NCBI GenBank assembly: GCA_009693435.1
Contig: SHXF01000011.1
Location: forward strand, 1 to 61,101
Reading direction: 5' to 3'
DNA from: Betaproteobacteria bacterium
GTDB taxonomy: Bacteria; Pseudomonadota; Gammaproteobacteria; Burkholderiales; SG8-39
Length of the DNA stretch: 61,101 nt
The first letter of the stretch is position 1, and the number at the start of each line of letters is the position of its first letter. Of the stretch, positions 8,571 through 17,672 are shown one piece after another. The translations under genes were made by a program, and so were the position numbers. The notes below the pieces were generated by a model, which was given only the letters and a program-made list of their open reading frames with translations, ran no database searches and was not told the DNA's origin.

Positions 8571-10682
8571 TCACCCGCCGGTAATAATCAGATTGCCGTA
8601 ACCGTCCACCCGCCCCATCTGGCCAGGAATCATGATGGTGGTGCAATCGAGCTGGGTGATGATGGCGGGACCCGTCAACTGCGTGCCCGGCCTCATGCGC
8701 CGCCGGTCCAGCATAGGACAATCGAAGGCCACGCCGTCGAATATGGCCTGCTGCCTGCCGATGACGGCATCGGACGCCTTGCCGGACGAGGCAGACTGAC
8801 CGAGCTTCGGCTGCGGCAACGCCCCCGCCGCCTCCACCATGAGGGTGACGATTTCGATCGGTGTGTCAGGCTGCTGGAAAGTGAACAGGTTCTCGTGCGT
8901 CGCATGGAAGCGCGCCGCCAGTTCCTGCACTGCATCGGGTGTGATCGCGCGCCCCGGCCAGGGAATGCGCAGTTCCGAGCCTTGTCGCAGGTAGCGCAGT
9001 TCCGCCCACCAATGCAGTTCGCGGCCGCCCTCCGGAATTCTCTCTTCCTCGAACCAGGCGCGCGCACCGGCTTCGAGTTCCGCGAAGCTCGAGGCAAGCA
9101 GCGGCAGATCGCAATGCGTGGTGCGTTGCAGACACACCCTGGAATAGTCGCTGCGCAGGCGCGTGACCAGCAAGCCCAGGCCCGACAGCACGCCCGGATC
9201 GGGGGGTATGACGATTTTCGGAATGCCGAGCAATCGGGCGAGCGAGGCGCCGTGCAGCGGCCCCGCGCCGCCGAAAGGGACCAGCACGAAGTTCTTCGGA
9301 TCCAGGCCACGCTGCACCGATACCACGCGCATCGCGCCCACCATGGTGTTGTCCGCCACCGACAGCACGCCTTCGGCGGCCGCAGTCAGGCTGAGGCCGA
9401 GTGGCTTGGCAATGGATTCAATGGCGCGTATTGCCTTGTCCGGGTCGAGCACCATCGCCCCGTCGAGCAGGCTGCCCGGCAGATGCCCCAGCACCACGTG
9501 GGCGTCGGTCACGGTGGGCTCGGTGCCGCCGCGGCTGTAGCAGGCCGGACCCGGCTCCGCGCCCGCGCTCATCGGACCGACCCGCAGCAAGCCGTCGCTG
9601 GTCACGCGCGCGATCGAGCCACCGCCCGCGCCTATGGTGGTGATGCTGATCATGGGGAATTGCAGCGGCCAGTTGCCGACTTGCCCCTGCGTTTCTATCG
9701 ACGGCTCGCCGCCTTGTATCAGGCAGATGTCCGCCGACGTGCCGCCTATGTCGACACCGATTACATTGGCGCAGCCTGCAAGCTTGCCGATGAGGCGCAC
9801 GCCCATCGCGCCGGCCGCTGGTCCGGACAGCGCGGTGTGCACTGGAGAACGCCGGATCGCCTCGGCACCGGCCACCCCGCCATTGGACTTCATCAGCAGC
9901 AAGCGAGCGTCGATGGATGCCTCGGTGAGCCGCGCCTGCAGCCGGCCGACGTAGGTGGATACCAGCGGCATCACGTAAGCGTTCAGCAACGTCGTCATGC
10001 TGCGTTCGTACTCGCGAAACACCGGCAGGACGTCCGAGGACAGCGTCACCATCACGCCCGGTAGCAGCCTCGCCAGCAACGCGGCAGTGCGGCGCTCGTG
10101 CGTCGCATTCATGAAGGAGTGCAGGTAGCACACCGCAACCGCCTCTACCCCGAGTGCGCGCATGCGCGCCGCGGCGCGTTCGATGTCCGCATCGACGAGC
10201 GCTTCGTATTCCGAGCCGTCGGCATCGATCCGGCCGCCTATTTCGAATATGCGCGACGCCGGCACCGGGCGGCGCGGTTTCACGTAGGCGTAGATGTTTT
10301 CCGCGCGCGGCACGTCCTGGCGTCCGATTTCCACCACATGTTTGAAACCACGCGTCGTGAGCAACGCCGTTCTTGCGCCTGCGCCTTCGAGAATCGCATT
10401 GGTGGCCACGGTGGTGCCGTGAAATACATGGCTGACCGCGCCGGGCGCGACTGCGGCCCGGGCCAGCACCTGGCGTATGCCCTCGCTGAAAGCACGCGAG
10501 GGATCCCCTGGCGTGGACAGCGTCTTGGCGGTCCAGAAACGCCCGCTTTCACGATCCACCAGCGCCACGTCGGTGCAGGTGCCGCCGGTATCGACGCCTA
10601 TGGAGAACTTGCGTTCGACCTCCGCCAGCGGGGCGATGTCCGCCGCTTCGCGTTCGTCAGGCATGCGCGCTCTGTCTGTCAT
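8571..10682 (-). CDS. hyuA: Hydantoinase / oxoprolinase subunit A (ATP-dependent)
   Basis: 703 residues. It opens with the ATP-binding ASKHA-type motif IGVDTGGTCTDVALVD and contains the family segments FHGTTVATNA, VGVDIGGTSAD-like (GVDIGGTSADICLI) and FGGAGPLHGASLA. Subunit A family members phosphorylate a cyclic amide or related substrate with ATP and pair with subunit B. The start at 10682 was chosen because upstream in-frame residues show no homology; the ribosome site is weak, and translation may rely on coupling to hyuB 53 bp upstream. Which substrate (hydantoin, 5-oxoproline, acetophenone-like) cannot be told from sequence. Confidence 0.92.
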   Translation of the reverse strand: MTDRARMPDEREAADIAPLAEVERKFSIGVDTGGTCTDVALVDRESGRFWTAKTLSTPGDPSRAFSEGIRQVLARAAVAPGAVSHVFHGTTVATNAILEGAGARTALLTTRGFKHVVEIGRQDVPRAENIYAYVKPRRPVPASRIFEIGGRIDADGSEYEALVDADIERAAARMRALGVEAVAVCYLHSFMNATHERRTAALLARLLPGVMVTLSSDVLPVFREYERSMTTLLNAYVMPLVSTYVGRLQARLTEASIDARLLLMKSNGGVAGAEAIRRSPVHTALSGPAAGAMGVRLIGKLAGCANVIGVDIGGTSADICLIQGGEPSIETQGQVGNWPLQFPMISITTIGAGGGSIARVTSDGLLRVGPMSAGAEPGPACYSRGGTEPTVTDAHVVLGHLPGSLLDGAMVLDPDKAIRAIESIAKPLGLSLTAAAEGVLSVADNTMVGAMRVVSVQRGLDPKNFVLVPFGGAGPLHGASLARLLGIPKIVIPPDPGVLSGLGLLVTRLRSDYSRVCLQRTTHCDLPLLASSFAELEAGARAWFEEERIPEGGRELHWWAELRYLRQGSELRIPWPGRAITPDAVQELAARFHATHENLFTFQQPDTPIEIVTLMVEAAGALPQPKLGQSASSGKASDAVIGRQQAIFDGVAFDCPMLDRRRMRPGTQLTGPAIITQLDCTTIMIPGQMGRVDGYGNLIITGG

Positions 10683-10734
10683 GTGCGGAATATTCCGAAT
10701 TTCCGAACAAATTGCCCGGCCGCGCGCATCCGGG

Positions 10735-12630
10735 TCAGCCGGCGCGCAAATATTTCTGGTACCACTCATCGGCATCGTAATACCTGCCGCGGTGGAACAT
10801 TCTGGTGTCCCAGCGGTTCGCGCCACGGTAGGCGACGGTCTCGACAGGATCGACCGACTCTTCGTCCTCGGAGAGCGCCACGCCATAATCCGCCAGGGCC
10901 ATCTCCCGCGACACCAGGCCGTTCAGCACGTCTTCCAGCACGCGTCCCGGGTCGCGATCGAACGGATGCCCGAATCCGCCGCCACCGGGGGACTCGATGC
11001 GCAACACGTCGCCGGCGTTGAGCTGTATGCCATCGGACAGGCGCGGCAATTCGCGCTCGTCGGGCCTGCCGGGATTGAAAATGAAGCGCCCGGAGCGGCC
11101 AGACATGCCGCCGCTCACACCCCAGGGCGCATTGATCACATTGTCCATGCGCAGACCCAGCGTGCAACCGTCGATCAATACCTCGAATTCGCGGATGATG
11201 CCGCAGCCGCCGCGCCACTCGCCGGGGCCGCCGGAATTCAGGTTGATGCCGTAGGCGCGCACCCGGACCGGATAGGACTGCTCCAGGAATTCGACCGGAT
11301 AATTCTTCACCGGACCAAAATAAATCGCGTTGTGGCCGTCGGCGAAGCTGCGCGCGCCGTGGCCGACGCCCATCCCCCCGGTTTCGTGGAAACGCTCGTT
11401 TTCTTTCGGATTGTAGCCGCGCAGGTAGTACAGCACGTAGCTCGAACTGGAGGCCATCGCACCTTTGCCGCGTGCCTGAGCGTACAGGCCGGCGCAGGTG
11501 CTCAGCACGCGCTGCAGGGTGATCATGCGCTGGCCCAAAGGGGCGGGAAAATTCGGCTGCAATATCGTGCCCTGACCCAGCTTCACTTCGCCGAACGCAT
11601 CTATGGCGCCGTGATTCAGCAGCATGTCGCGGTCGTCCGCGGTCGTAAGCATGCCGAACACGAGCTTCGGCACCGAATTGCGCATCAGAAAATTGATCGG
11701 TCCCTTTGCCTGAGGATCGCTCCGGGTGGCGTCTATCGAGACATCGCCGTCCTTGACGGTCATGGTCATGCGCAGCGTAAACGGCCCCTGCTTGTTGCCA
11801 TCGTCATCGACGGAATCGCAGAAACGATAGATCCCGTCGCGGAACTCCCGCTGCATGCGGTTGCGCACGCCGCGCTCGGTCTCGTGTATCAGCCCGTCGA
11901 ACGCCGCCAGCAGCACGTCATGCCCGAAACGATCCACCAGTTCCAGCATGCGCTTCTCGCCCAGCCGCACCGACGCCATCATGGCGCGCACGTCGCCGCG
12001 GATCATCTCGGGAAAGCGCGAGTTGCGCACCAGAATGCGGAAAATCTCGTCGATCAGCTTGCCATCGCGGGCCAGCATCACCGGCGGAATGATGATGCCT
12101 TCGGCAAGCACGTCGGGCGCCCTCGGCGATAACGAACCCGGCTCGCCGCCGCCGATGTCGTAGAAGTGTGCCCAGGAATGGGCAAAGGCGATGATTTCGC
12201 CTCTGGAAAACACCGGCGACACGAACACCAGGTCGGGAGAATGAGACACGCTGCCACCGGAGCCGTAACAGTCGTTGTACAGGTACATGTCCCCGGGACG
12301 CATCGATGTTATCGGGTAATGCGCGAGCACCGGATCGAGGATCGCGCCGAACAGCGGCATCTTGGTGCCGACCACCAGCCGCCCGACGCCGTCGAGAATG
12401 CCGATGAAGAAGTCGAGCTTCTCGCGAATGATGGGCGACATCGAAGTGCGCTCCAGCAGCGCCTCGCATTCGCCCTGGGTGGATATCAACGCACCCTTGA
12501 TGATCTCCAGCTGGATGGGATCGACGCCCGCGTGGATGGAATCGACGCCCGCAGGGATGGGATCGACGCCCGCGTGGATAGGATCGAAGCCCGCGTCGAT
12601 CGCAGCTTCCGGCTTGAATACCGCTGCCAT
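10735..12630 (-). CDS. hyuB: Hydantoinase / oxoprolinase subunit B
   Basis: 631 residues, longer than many B subunits because of an N-terminal tandem repeat. The B-subunit core starts at DPIQLEIIKGALISTQGE (about residue 37), which is the usual protein start. It contains the typical YNDCYGSGGSVSHSPDL and SGGPGEWRGGCG segments. The preceding 30 residues are four 7-residue repeats (AGVDPIH type). GAGGAGG lies 6 bases upstream of the ATG at 12630, so the repeat is translated. It is transcribed ahead of hyuA, with which it should form the hydrolase. Confidence 0.92.
   Translation of the reverse strand: MAAVFKPEAAIDAGFDPIHAGVDPIPAGVDSIHAGVDPIQLEIIKGALISTQGECEALLERTSMSPIIREKLDFFIGILDGVGRLVVGTKMPLFGAILDPVLAHYPITSMRPGDMYLYNDCYGSGGSVSHSPDLVFVSPVFSRGEIIAFAHSWAHFYDIGGGEPGSLSPRAPDVLAEGIIIPPVMLARDGKLIDEIFRILVRNSRFPEMIRGDVRAMMASVRLGEKRMLELVDRFGHDVLLAAFDGLIHETERGVRNRMQREFRDGIYRFCDSVDDDGNKQGPFTLRMTMTVKDGDVSIDATRSDPQAKGPINFLMRNSVPKLVFGMLTTADDRDMLLNHGAIDAFGEVKLGQGTILQPNFPAPLGQRMITLQRVLSTCAGLYAQARGKGAMASSSSYVLYYLRGYNPKENERFHETGGMGVGHGARSFADGHNAIYFGPVKNYPVEFLEQSYPVRVRAYGINLNSGGPGEWRGGCGIIREFEVLIDGCTLGLRMDNVINAPWGVSGGMSGRSGRFIFNPGRPDERELPRLSDGIQLNAGDVLRIESPGGGGFGHPFDRDPGRVLEDVLNGLVSREMALADYGVALSEDEESVDPVETVAYRGANRWDTRMFHRGRYYDADEWYQKYLRAG
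12518..12601 (-). repeat. 21-bp x4 in-frame tandem repeat at the start of hyuB
   Basis: Four consecutive 21-bp units (12518-12538, 12539-12559, 12560-12580, 12581-12601) differ at a few bases each. In frame they encode four copies of a heptad like AGVDPIH between the start codon region and the conserved domain. Confidence 0.95.
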
Positions 12631-12695
12631 GTCTGGCCTCCTCGTGGTTCCGCTTTGTTGCAGTGTAGCGCCCGCCGCGGCGGGCCGCTCCTGCG

Positions 12696-13241
12696 CTAAG
12701 TGTCCAGCGTTTCCGGCGCGAACAACTGTTCCGCGGAAAGCCGCCGAGGCGACAATCCCTGCTGGTGGTGATATCCGAGAAATATTTCAATCGCGTGGCG
12801 ATTGGCCCGGATGCCGTACGGCCACTAGTCTTCGCCCAGCACGGCACGCACCGTCTCGATCTCCCCGGTAAGCCAGGGCAACATCACCCGCAATGCATCG
12901 GTATCGTACAACGCCGCCTGGGCCCGCGATTTCGCGCGAGTGAACGCGTCGAACAGCGACCTTGCCACCCACGGGTGGGCGCGATACACGTCTTCGCGTA
13001 TCACCACCGTATGCATCATGGGAAAGATGCGGGTGCGCCGCAGGTAGTCGCGCTCCATTGCGCCATAGTCGGGAAACAGCCGCCGCACCTGCCTGCCACC
13101 GTCATAGCTCACGGGCATGCGTGCCGTGTAGAGACCGGCGATATCACCGCGTGCCAGCATCCCCGACAGCGTATCGCCCTGCGGTGCGCGCGCGATGGTT
13201 ACCGGCAGTCCTGGCGGGGGCGGCGGCAAATCCATGGCTCT
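12696..13241 (-). pseudogene. 4,5-dihydroxyphthalate decarboxylase-like gene, N-terminally truncated and amber-interrupted
   Basis: The minus strand encodes the C-terminal half of this family: LPVTIARAPQGDTLSGML, the ALYTAR-like GLYTARMP, RRLFPDYGAMERDYLRRT, FPMMHTVVIR and HPWVARSLFDAF. After VLGED a TAG at 12822-12824 interrupts the frame, yet the same frame then continues with WPYGI...FLGYHHQQGLSPRRL...EQLFAPETLDT and ends at TAG 12696-12698. That tail is the normal family C-terminus. Upstream an in-frame TGA (13242-13244) and lack of homology show that the N-terminal half is gone. The family is about 330 residues; some members are binding-protein-like. It is a decayed part of the surrounding aromatic-acid cluster. 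Confidence 0.85.
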
Positions 13242-13266
13242 TCATGCGGGTGTCCGGTGAGTGAAT

Positions 13267-14010
13267 TCAGAACGTCGCAGAGGTGCGCACGGGTGTTGCG
13301 TTCGGGCTGTCGCCGTATTCAAGCCAGTGTTCGAGTTCCAGCAGATTCGACACCGTCACCGGCACGTCCTCACCCGGCCAGGACTTGCCGTCGCGGTTGA
13401 TCCACACGGCATGCAGTCCGGCCTTGCGTGCGCCGCGAACGTCCAGTTCCGTGTCATCACCGACGTGCACCACTTCGTGTGGCGCGCAATCGAGCGCACG
13501 GCAGGCGAGATGAAACAGAGCCGGATCGGGTTTCGAGGTGCCGTGCACGTGCGCGGACACCTGTGTGTGGAACAGGTGATCGAGTCCGATTACCGCAAGG
13601 TCCGCATTGCCGTTGGTCAGTGAAGCAAGCCGGTAGCGTTGCGACAGCCGCTCCAGGCAAGCCACGACCTCCGGATAAGGCTCGACGTCATTGCGCGCTC
13701 GCATGAACACATCCAGGGAAGCTTCTATGCTCGCCGCCGCCGAGTCGGCGTCGATGCCGCACTCGCCGAACGCATGTCGCAATGCCAGGCGGCGGAGGTG
13801 CCTGAAATCATGGCGCAGTTCGACCCGCGACTGATAGAGCGACATGCGCAATTCTTTCAGCCGGGGTATCGGCCAGTTTGCCGCGACTGAAGGCACATTC
13901 TCCAGCAGCCAGTCGTGCGTGCGCTGTTCCGCGCGAACAATGGCCGGCCCTATCGGCCAGAGCGTGTCGTCCAGATCGATCGTGATTGCGAGAATGGCGA
14001 TTGCCGGCAT
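13267..14010 (-). CDS. HAD-superfamily hydrolase (YigB/YjjG-like phosphatase)
   Basis: A 247-residue phosphatase with all four HAD motifs: DLDDT (nucleophile Asp12, acid/base Asp14), SLTNGN (motif II), the Lys in SKPDPALF (motif III) and HVGDDTELD (motif IV). The helical cap lies between motifs I and II, as in subfamily I. Relatives dephosphorylate FMN precursors, nucleotides or sugar phosphates; specificity cannot be inferred here. It sits between the decarboxylase-like remnant and an alpha/beta hydrolase on the same strand. The ribosome site is weak. Confidence 0.88.
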   Translation of the reverse strand: MPAIAILAITIDLDDTLWPIGPAIVRAEQRTHDWLLENVPSVAANWPIPRLKELRMSLYQSRVELRHDFRHLRRLALRHAFGECGIDADSAAASIEASLDVFMRARNDVEPYPEVVACLERLSQRYRLASLTNGNADLAVIGLDHLFHTQVSAHVHGTSKPDPALFHLACRALDCAPHEVVHVGDDTELDVRGARKAGLHAVWINRDGKSWPGEDVPVTVSNLLELEHWLEYGDSPNATPVRTSATF

Positions 14011-14087
14011 GATTTGCGTTATGACCCTCTGGAAAGTGCTGAATACAGGGCCGCATCCATCAGAACGACCCCTTGCCTATCCCCGGT

Positions 14088-14918
14088 TCAGGACTCCGAG
14101 AAGAAATCCGCCACCAGCCGGTTGAAGCGGTCTTTGTGCTCGATCATGGTCCAGTGACCGCACTGGCCGAACAGGTGCAGCTGGGCATTCGGCAGGAGTT
14201 CGAACAGGCGCTGCGATGTGGCCGGCGGCACCACGCGGTCCTCGCGACCATGAACCAGCAGAACCTCATGCGTGATCGCGCGCAGATTGTCGTCAGACAC
14301 GATCTGCGCATCCAGCCAGCGCTGCCGGGGAGGCGGAAACAGATGCTCGAACGCTTCCTGCACGCCGGGCCGGATGGTGGCGCGATAGCGCATCTCCGCG
14401 ATCTCGTCGCTGACCAGGCTCTGGTTGTGCGCCATGATAGACATGATCTTTTTCATGTTCGCAGGCGACGGCGTGTAGCCCCAGAGCGCCTCCAGTTCCG
14501 GCGTGACGGGCGCCGCCACGCCGCCGGATCCCATCAGCACCAGCCTCCCGACGCGCGACGGCGCGCGCACCGCAAGCGCCAGCGACAGCGAACCGCCGAA
14601 CGAATTGCCGACCAGGTGGGCCTTGTCGATGCGCAGCGCATCGAGCAGCGCCAGCATCTGGTCGACCCAGGTAACCATGAATTTGTAGTGGAATCCGGCA
14701 GGACGTTCGGTATAGCCGAACCCGATCAGGTCGGGGGCGACAACGCGGAACGCGGGCGCAAGCGCCGGAATCTGGCCGCGCCAGTTGGCCCATCCCGTCA
14801 CACCGGCACCCGAGCCATGCAGCATCAGGACTGCGGGGCCAGAGCCCTGATCGTGATAGTTGGTTTGATAGCCGGCGGTCGCAATCGATTTGCCGATCTC
14901 GGGATTTGTCTCGCTCAT
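14088..14918 (-). CDS. Alpha/beta hydrolase of the meta-cleavage (C-C bond) hydrolase type
   Basis: 276 residues. The oxyanion segment LHGSGAGVTGWANWR and the nucleophile elbow GNSFGG (Ser106) match 2-hydroxymuconate-semialdehyde and related C-C hydrolases (DmpD/XylF/BphD group). The acid (GREDRVVP) and base (CGHWTMIEH) complete the triad. I choose the second ATG (14918) because AGGAG stands 7 bases before it but only one base before the first ATG. In such pathways the enzyme hydrolyses the ring-fission product of a catechol, but no extradiol dioxygenase is in the window, so the exact substrate is open. Confidence 0.9.
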   Translation of the reverse strand: MSETNPEIGKSIATAGYQTNYHDQGSGPAVLMLHGSGAGVTGWANWRGQIPALAPAFRVVAPDLIGFGYTERPAGFHYKFMVTWVDQMLALLDALRIDKAHLVGNSFGGSLSLALAVRAPSRVGRLVLMGSGGVAAPVTPELEALWGYTPSPANMKKIMSIMAHNQSLVSDEIAEMRYRATIRPGVQEAFEHLFPPPRQRWLDAQIVSDDNLRAITHEVLLVHGREDRVVPPATSQRLFELLPNAQLHLFGQCGHWTMIEHKDRFNRLVADFFSES

Positions 14919-14947
14919 GGTCATGCTCCTGATTACGCAATGATGGG

Positions 14948-14979
14948 GCTGGCGGCGCTAAGGCTGGCGGCGCTAAGGC
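14948..14979. repeat. 15-bp direct duplication between the two hydrolase genes
   Basis: GGCTGGCGGCGCTAA occurs twice head to tail, followed by GG, in the 147-bp spacer upstream of the 14088-14918 gene. No coding role is seen. Confidence 0.85.
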
Positions 14980-15065
14980 AACGCCGGTGGGCTCCAGACA
15001 AACGGCGACGCGAAACGCGCGGAATCCGCAATCCCACGGCTCCAGCCATGGCTTGCACATGCGCT

Positions 15066-15989
15066 TCATTGCCCAAGTTTGCCTCCGGACGGAGCTGAAC
15101 CGAGCAGGAAGGCGAGCACCTCACGGTTGTAATGCCCGTAGTTTTCAAACTGCGCCCAGTGCCCGGTGTCGGGTGCCGAATAGAACTTCGCGCCCGGAAT
15201 GACGCTTGCAAGCCGCGCGCCCACCGCTGGCGGAGAATTATTCTTGTCGCCCCAATAGACCAGCGTCGGCGCCGCAATGCGTGCCGCAAGCGCATCGGTC
15301 ATCAAGTGTTTTTGCGGCGCCTCGCCGCCCAGATAATGTGTGATCACCTGCTGTTGCACGGCATTGAGATCCGGATCGTTGTAGAAAGCATGGCGTACCG
15401 CGATCGCCTCGTCGGTGATGAGCGACTTGTCGTGGACGATGCGCTCCAGCCGCGCCCGGATATTGTCCCAGGTCGGATTGCGCAGCACTTCCAGCGAATT
15501 TTCGCGCAACCGCGCCATGTCCTGTTCCGGATGGGGAGGCACGCTGCCCGGGTCGGGCTTGTAACCCATCGTGGTGGTAAGAATCAGTTTGCGCAGGCGC
15601 GCCGGATACTGCAGCGCAAAGCGCATCGCCACCCATCCGCCCAGCGACTGTCCGCCAACGTGGGCCTGCGAAATGCCCAGGGTATCCAGCACGTCGCGAA
15701 TCTGGTCCACCAGCACCGGAATGATCTCCGGATCGAATCCGCTGGTCTGCGAACGTCCATGCCAGGCGAAGTCCATGGCAAACACGCGAAAATGGCGCGA
15801 CAGCGGCATGATATTGCGCGCATAGTTTTCCGCGTGGCCGCCGGTGCCGTGCAGCAGCAACAACGGCTCGCCTTCCCCGGCTTCCACGATGCGCGTGGTG
15901 TAGCGCCCGCGCAGGCGGTACACCTGCGCCTGCAGCAGGTCGACCCAGTAGGTACTCGACCTGGCGCGCGACTCGTTCGGTGCGTTCAT
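15066..15989 (-). CDS. Alpha/beta hydrolase
   Basis: 307 residues from the ATG at 15989, which has a GGGAG site 6 bases upstream; the frame is open to 16118 without homology. Landmarks are LLLHGTGGHAENYARN, the nucleophile elbow GGQSLGGW (Ser115), the acid near YWGDKNNSPP and the base in DTGHWAQFE. It resembles C-C or ester hydrolases of aromatic catabolism but lacks the GSGPG-type loop of its neighbour, so it is not a simple duplicate. It is probably co-transcribed with the HpaB-like monooxygenase gene 163 bp upstream. Confidence 0.88.
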   Translation of the reverse strand: MNAPNESRARSSTYWVDLLQAQVYRLRGRYTTRIVEAGEGEPLLLLHGTGGHAENYARNIMPLSRHFRVFAMDFAWHGRSQTSGFDPEIIPVLVDQIRDVLDTLGISQAHVGGQSLGGWVAMRFALQYPARLRKLILTTTMGYKPDPGSVPPHPEQDMARLRENSLEVLRNPTWDNIRARLERIVHDKSLITDEAIAVRHAFYNDPDLNAVQQQVITHYLGGEAPQKHLMTDALAARIAAPTLVYWGDKNNSPPAVGARLASVIPGAKFYSAPDTGHWAQFENYGHYNREVLAFLLGSAPSGGKLGQ

Positions 15990-16152
15990 GCACTGCTCCC
16001 TTTCACTGAAATACGTCTTTTCGCCGCCGCCTGTTCCTGTCGATGCGCGCAGCCGTGCCCTCGTACTCACATCGCGCAACAGGTTCGTGGATCGTGGATC
16101 AAGGATCGCACGACGCACATTATCGCGCCGCCGCGATTCCCGGGTCCCGGAA

Positions 16153-17616
16153 CTACGCGTCGAACTGCGGCACCGCTATGCCTTCGAGCAGGCCGTCGAC
16201 AATGAAATGGAACTTGTCCCAGGGTGCTTCCCGGTCGCTCTGATTGCGAACGATGATGGAGTTACCCGCGTAGAACTTTTCGTACAGCATGTGGCGCCCG
16301 GCAAATTCGGAGCCGATCAGGTCCCACGCCAGCTTGTAGAGTTTCATGCGCTGCAGCGCATCCAGCGAAGGCGTGGCCCACCAGTCGGTAAAGCGCTGCC
16401 GCAATTCGGGGTCGTCGAGCACATCGATGCTTGCGGGCATCTGCAGCGCAGCACCGCCGACCAGTGTCCTCAAGGTGTCGATGATCCCGGTGTGATGCTC
16501 CTGGCACCAGTTGAGCGCGGCGTACATGTGGCGGCGGTTGTAGCACGCCCATCCATCGGGCCAGGCCTCCCATGCTTCGATCTGTCCCTGCACCATTGCG
16601 CCTATGGTTGCCTCCAGCGCCGCAAGGCGTCCCAGGGTTTCGCGCACACCGGGAATCCTGTCGACACCATTGGCCTGGCAGATGCGGCTCGCCAGTCCGA
16701 CCACGAGACCCATCTTCGCCCAGAACCGGACGTTGGACTGGTGATTGGCATAGCAGTTGGCCGGCGTCTTGATATAGATGGTGCGCGACATCGCGCCGTT
16801 ATCGTGCAGGAACACCCGCTCCCAGGGCACCTTGACCCGGTCGCAGACCAGCACGCTATCGGTTTCATCGAAGCGGTAGGAGAGCGGGTAGTCGGCCTCG
16901 TGCTGCACCGGGCGTTCATAGGACTGGCGCGCCCACAGCGACACGCCGGGTGCGTTTATCGGCACTGCACAGGTAATACCTTCCTTCTTGTGTTTTTCAT
17001 CCAGCGGAATCAGGTTGCCAATCCAGACTTCATCGGCAAATACCGCGCCCGTGGCCAGCATCTTCATGCCGGAGATATAGACCCCGCTGTCGTCCTCGTC
17101 GACGACGCGCAGGGTCGGATCCTTGCGCGCCTGCCCGGGAAACATGTCGGGGCTGCGAATGCCGGTCGGCGGCACGCATGCAAAGGACAGATAGATGTCG
17201 TGCTTGCGCGCGTACTCGTAGTAGGCGAGCAGGTTCTTGCCGAATCCGGGGCCGAGTTCTTCCAGCACCTCGGGTTTCATCGCCAGGCCCGTGACCATGC
17301 CGGCAACATGATCGGGGGTGCGGCCCATCAAGCCGAAGGTGCCGTCGGCGATTGCCTTCAGCGCACGCGTGCGCCGCGCCAGGTCGTCACGGTTGCGGCA
17401 GCGCAGCCAATACAGGCTGGAGCGTTCGCCGTTTTCTTCGAACGAATACAGGTCGCGATGCGCCGGGTCGGCCTTGCGTTCGTACAGGTCCGCAACCGAT
17501 TGCGCAGCGTGGCGAAACGCCGGATGCAACGTCACATCGGCGATCTTTTCCGACCCCAGGTAGACATTTCGCCCGTCGCGCATGCGCTCCAGTTTCTCTT
17601 TCCCGCCAGAGAGCAT
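16153..17616 (-). CDS. HpaB-family flavin-dependent aromatic monooxygenase
   Basis: 487 residues, typical of the 4-hydroxyphenylacetate 3-monooxygenase oxygenase component. Recognisable segments are GRTPDHVAG, the flavin-site region MKMLATGAVFADEVWIG, RVKVPWERVFLHDN and LVGGAALQMPAS. The enzyme needs reduced FAD from a separate flavin reductase (HpaC type), which is not in the window. The start at 17616 has AGGGG nine bases upstream; the longer frame overlaps the ligase gene. Relatives hydroxylate 4-hydroxyphenylacetate, nitro- or chlorophenols; the substrate here is unknown. Confidence 0.9.
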   Translation of the reverse strand: MLSGGKEKLERMRDGRNVYLGSEKIADVTLHPAFRHAAQSVADLYERKADPAHRDLYSFEENGERSSLYWLRCRNRDDLARRTRALKAIADGTFGLMGRTPDHVAGMVTGLAMKPEVLEELGPGFGKNLLAYYEYARKHDIYLSFACVPPTGIRSPDMFPGQARKDPTLRVVDEDDSGVYISGMKMLATGAVFADEVWIGNLIPLDEKHKKEGITCAVPINAPGVSLWARQSYERPVQHEADYPLSYRFDETDSVLVCDRVKVPWERVFLHDNGAMSRTIYIKTPANCYANHQSNVRFWAKMGLVVGLASRICQANGVDRIPGVRETLGRLAALEATIGAMVQGQIEAWEAWPDGWACYNRRHMYAALNWCQEHHTGIIDTLRTLVGGAALQMPASIDVLDDPELRQRFTDWWATPSLDALQRMKLYKLAWDLIGSEFAGRHMLYEKFYAGNSIIVRNQSDREAPWDKFHFIVDGLLEGIAVPQFDA

Positions 17617-17672
17617 TTGAACCGACCCCTCTTTGTTTTGCCGATGATAGCGCGGCGACCGCGCCGCCGACG

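Noticed and set aside
12662..12695. Intrinsic terminator for the decarboxylase-like remnant
   Set aside because: GCCCGCC/GGCGGGC can pair, but the loop is only two bases and there is no T-run on the minus strand.
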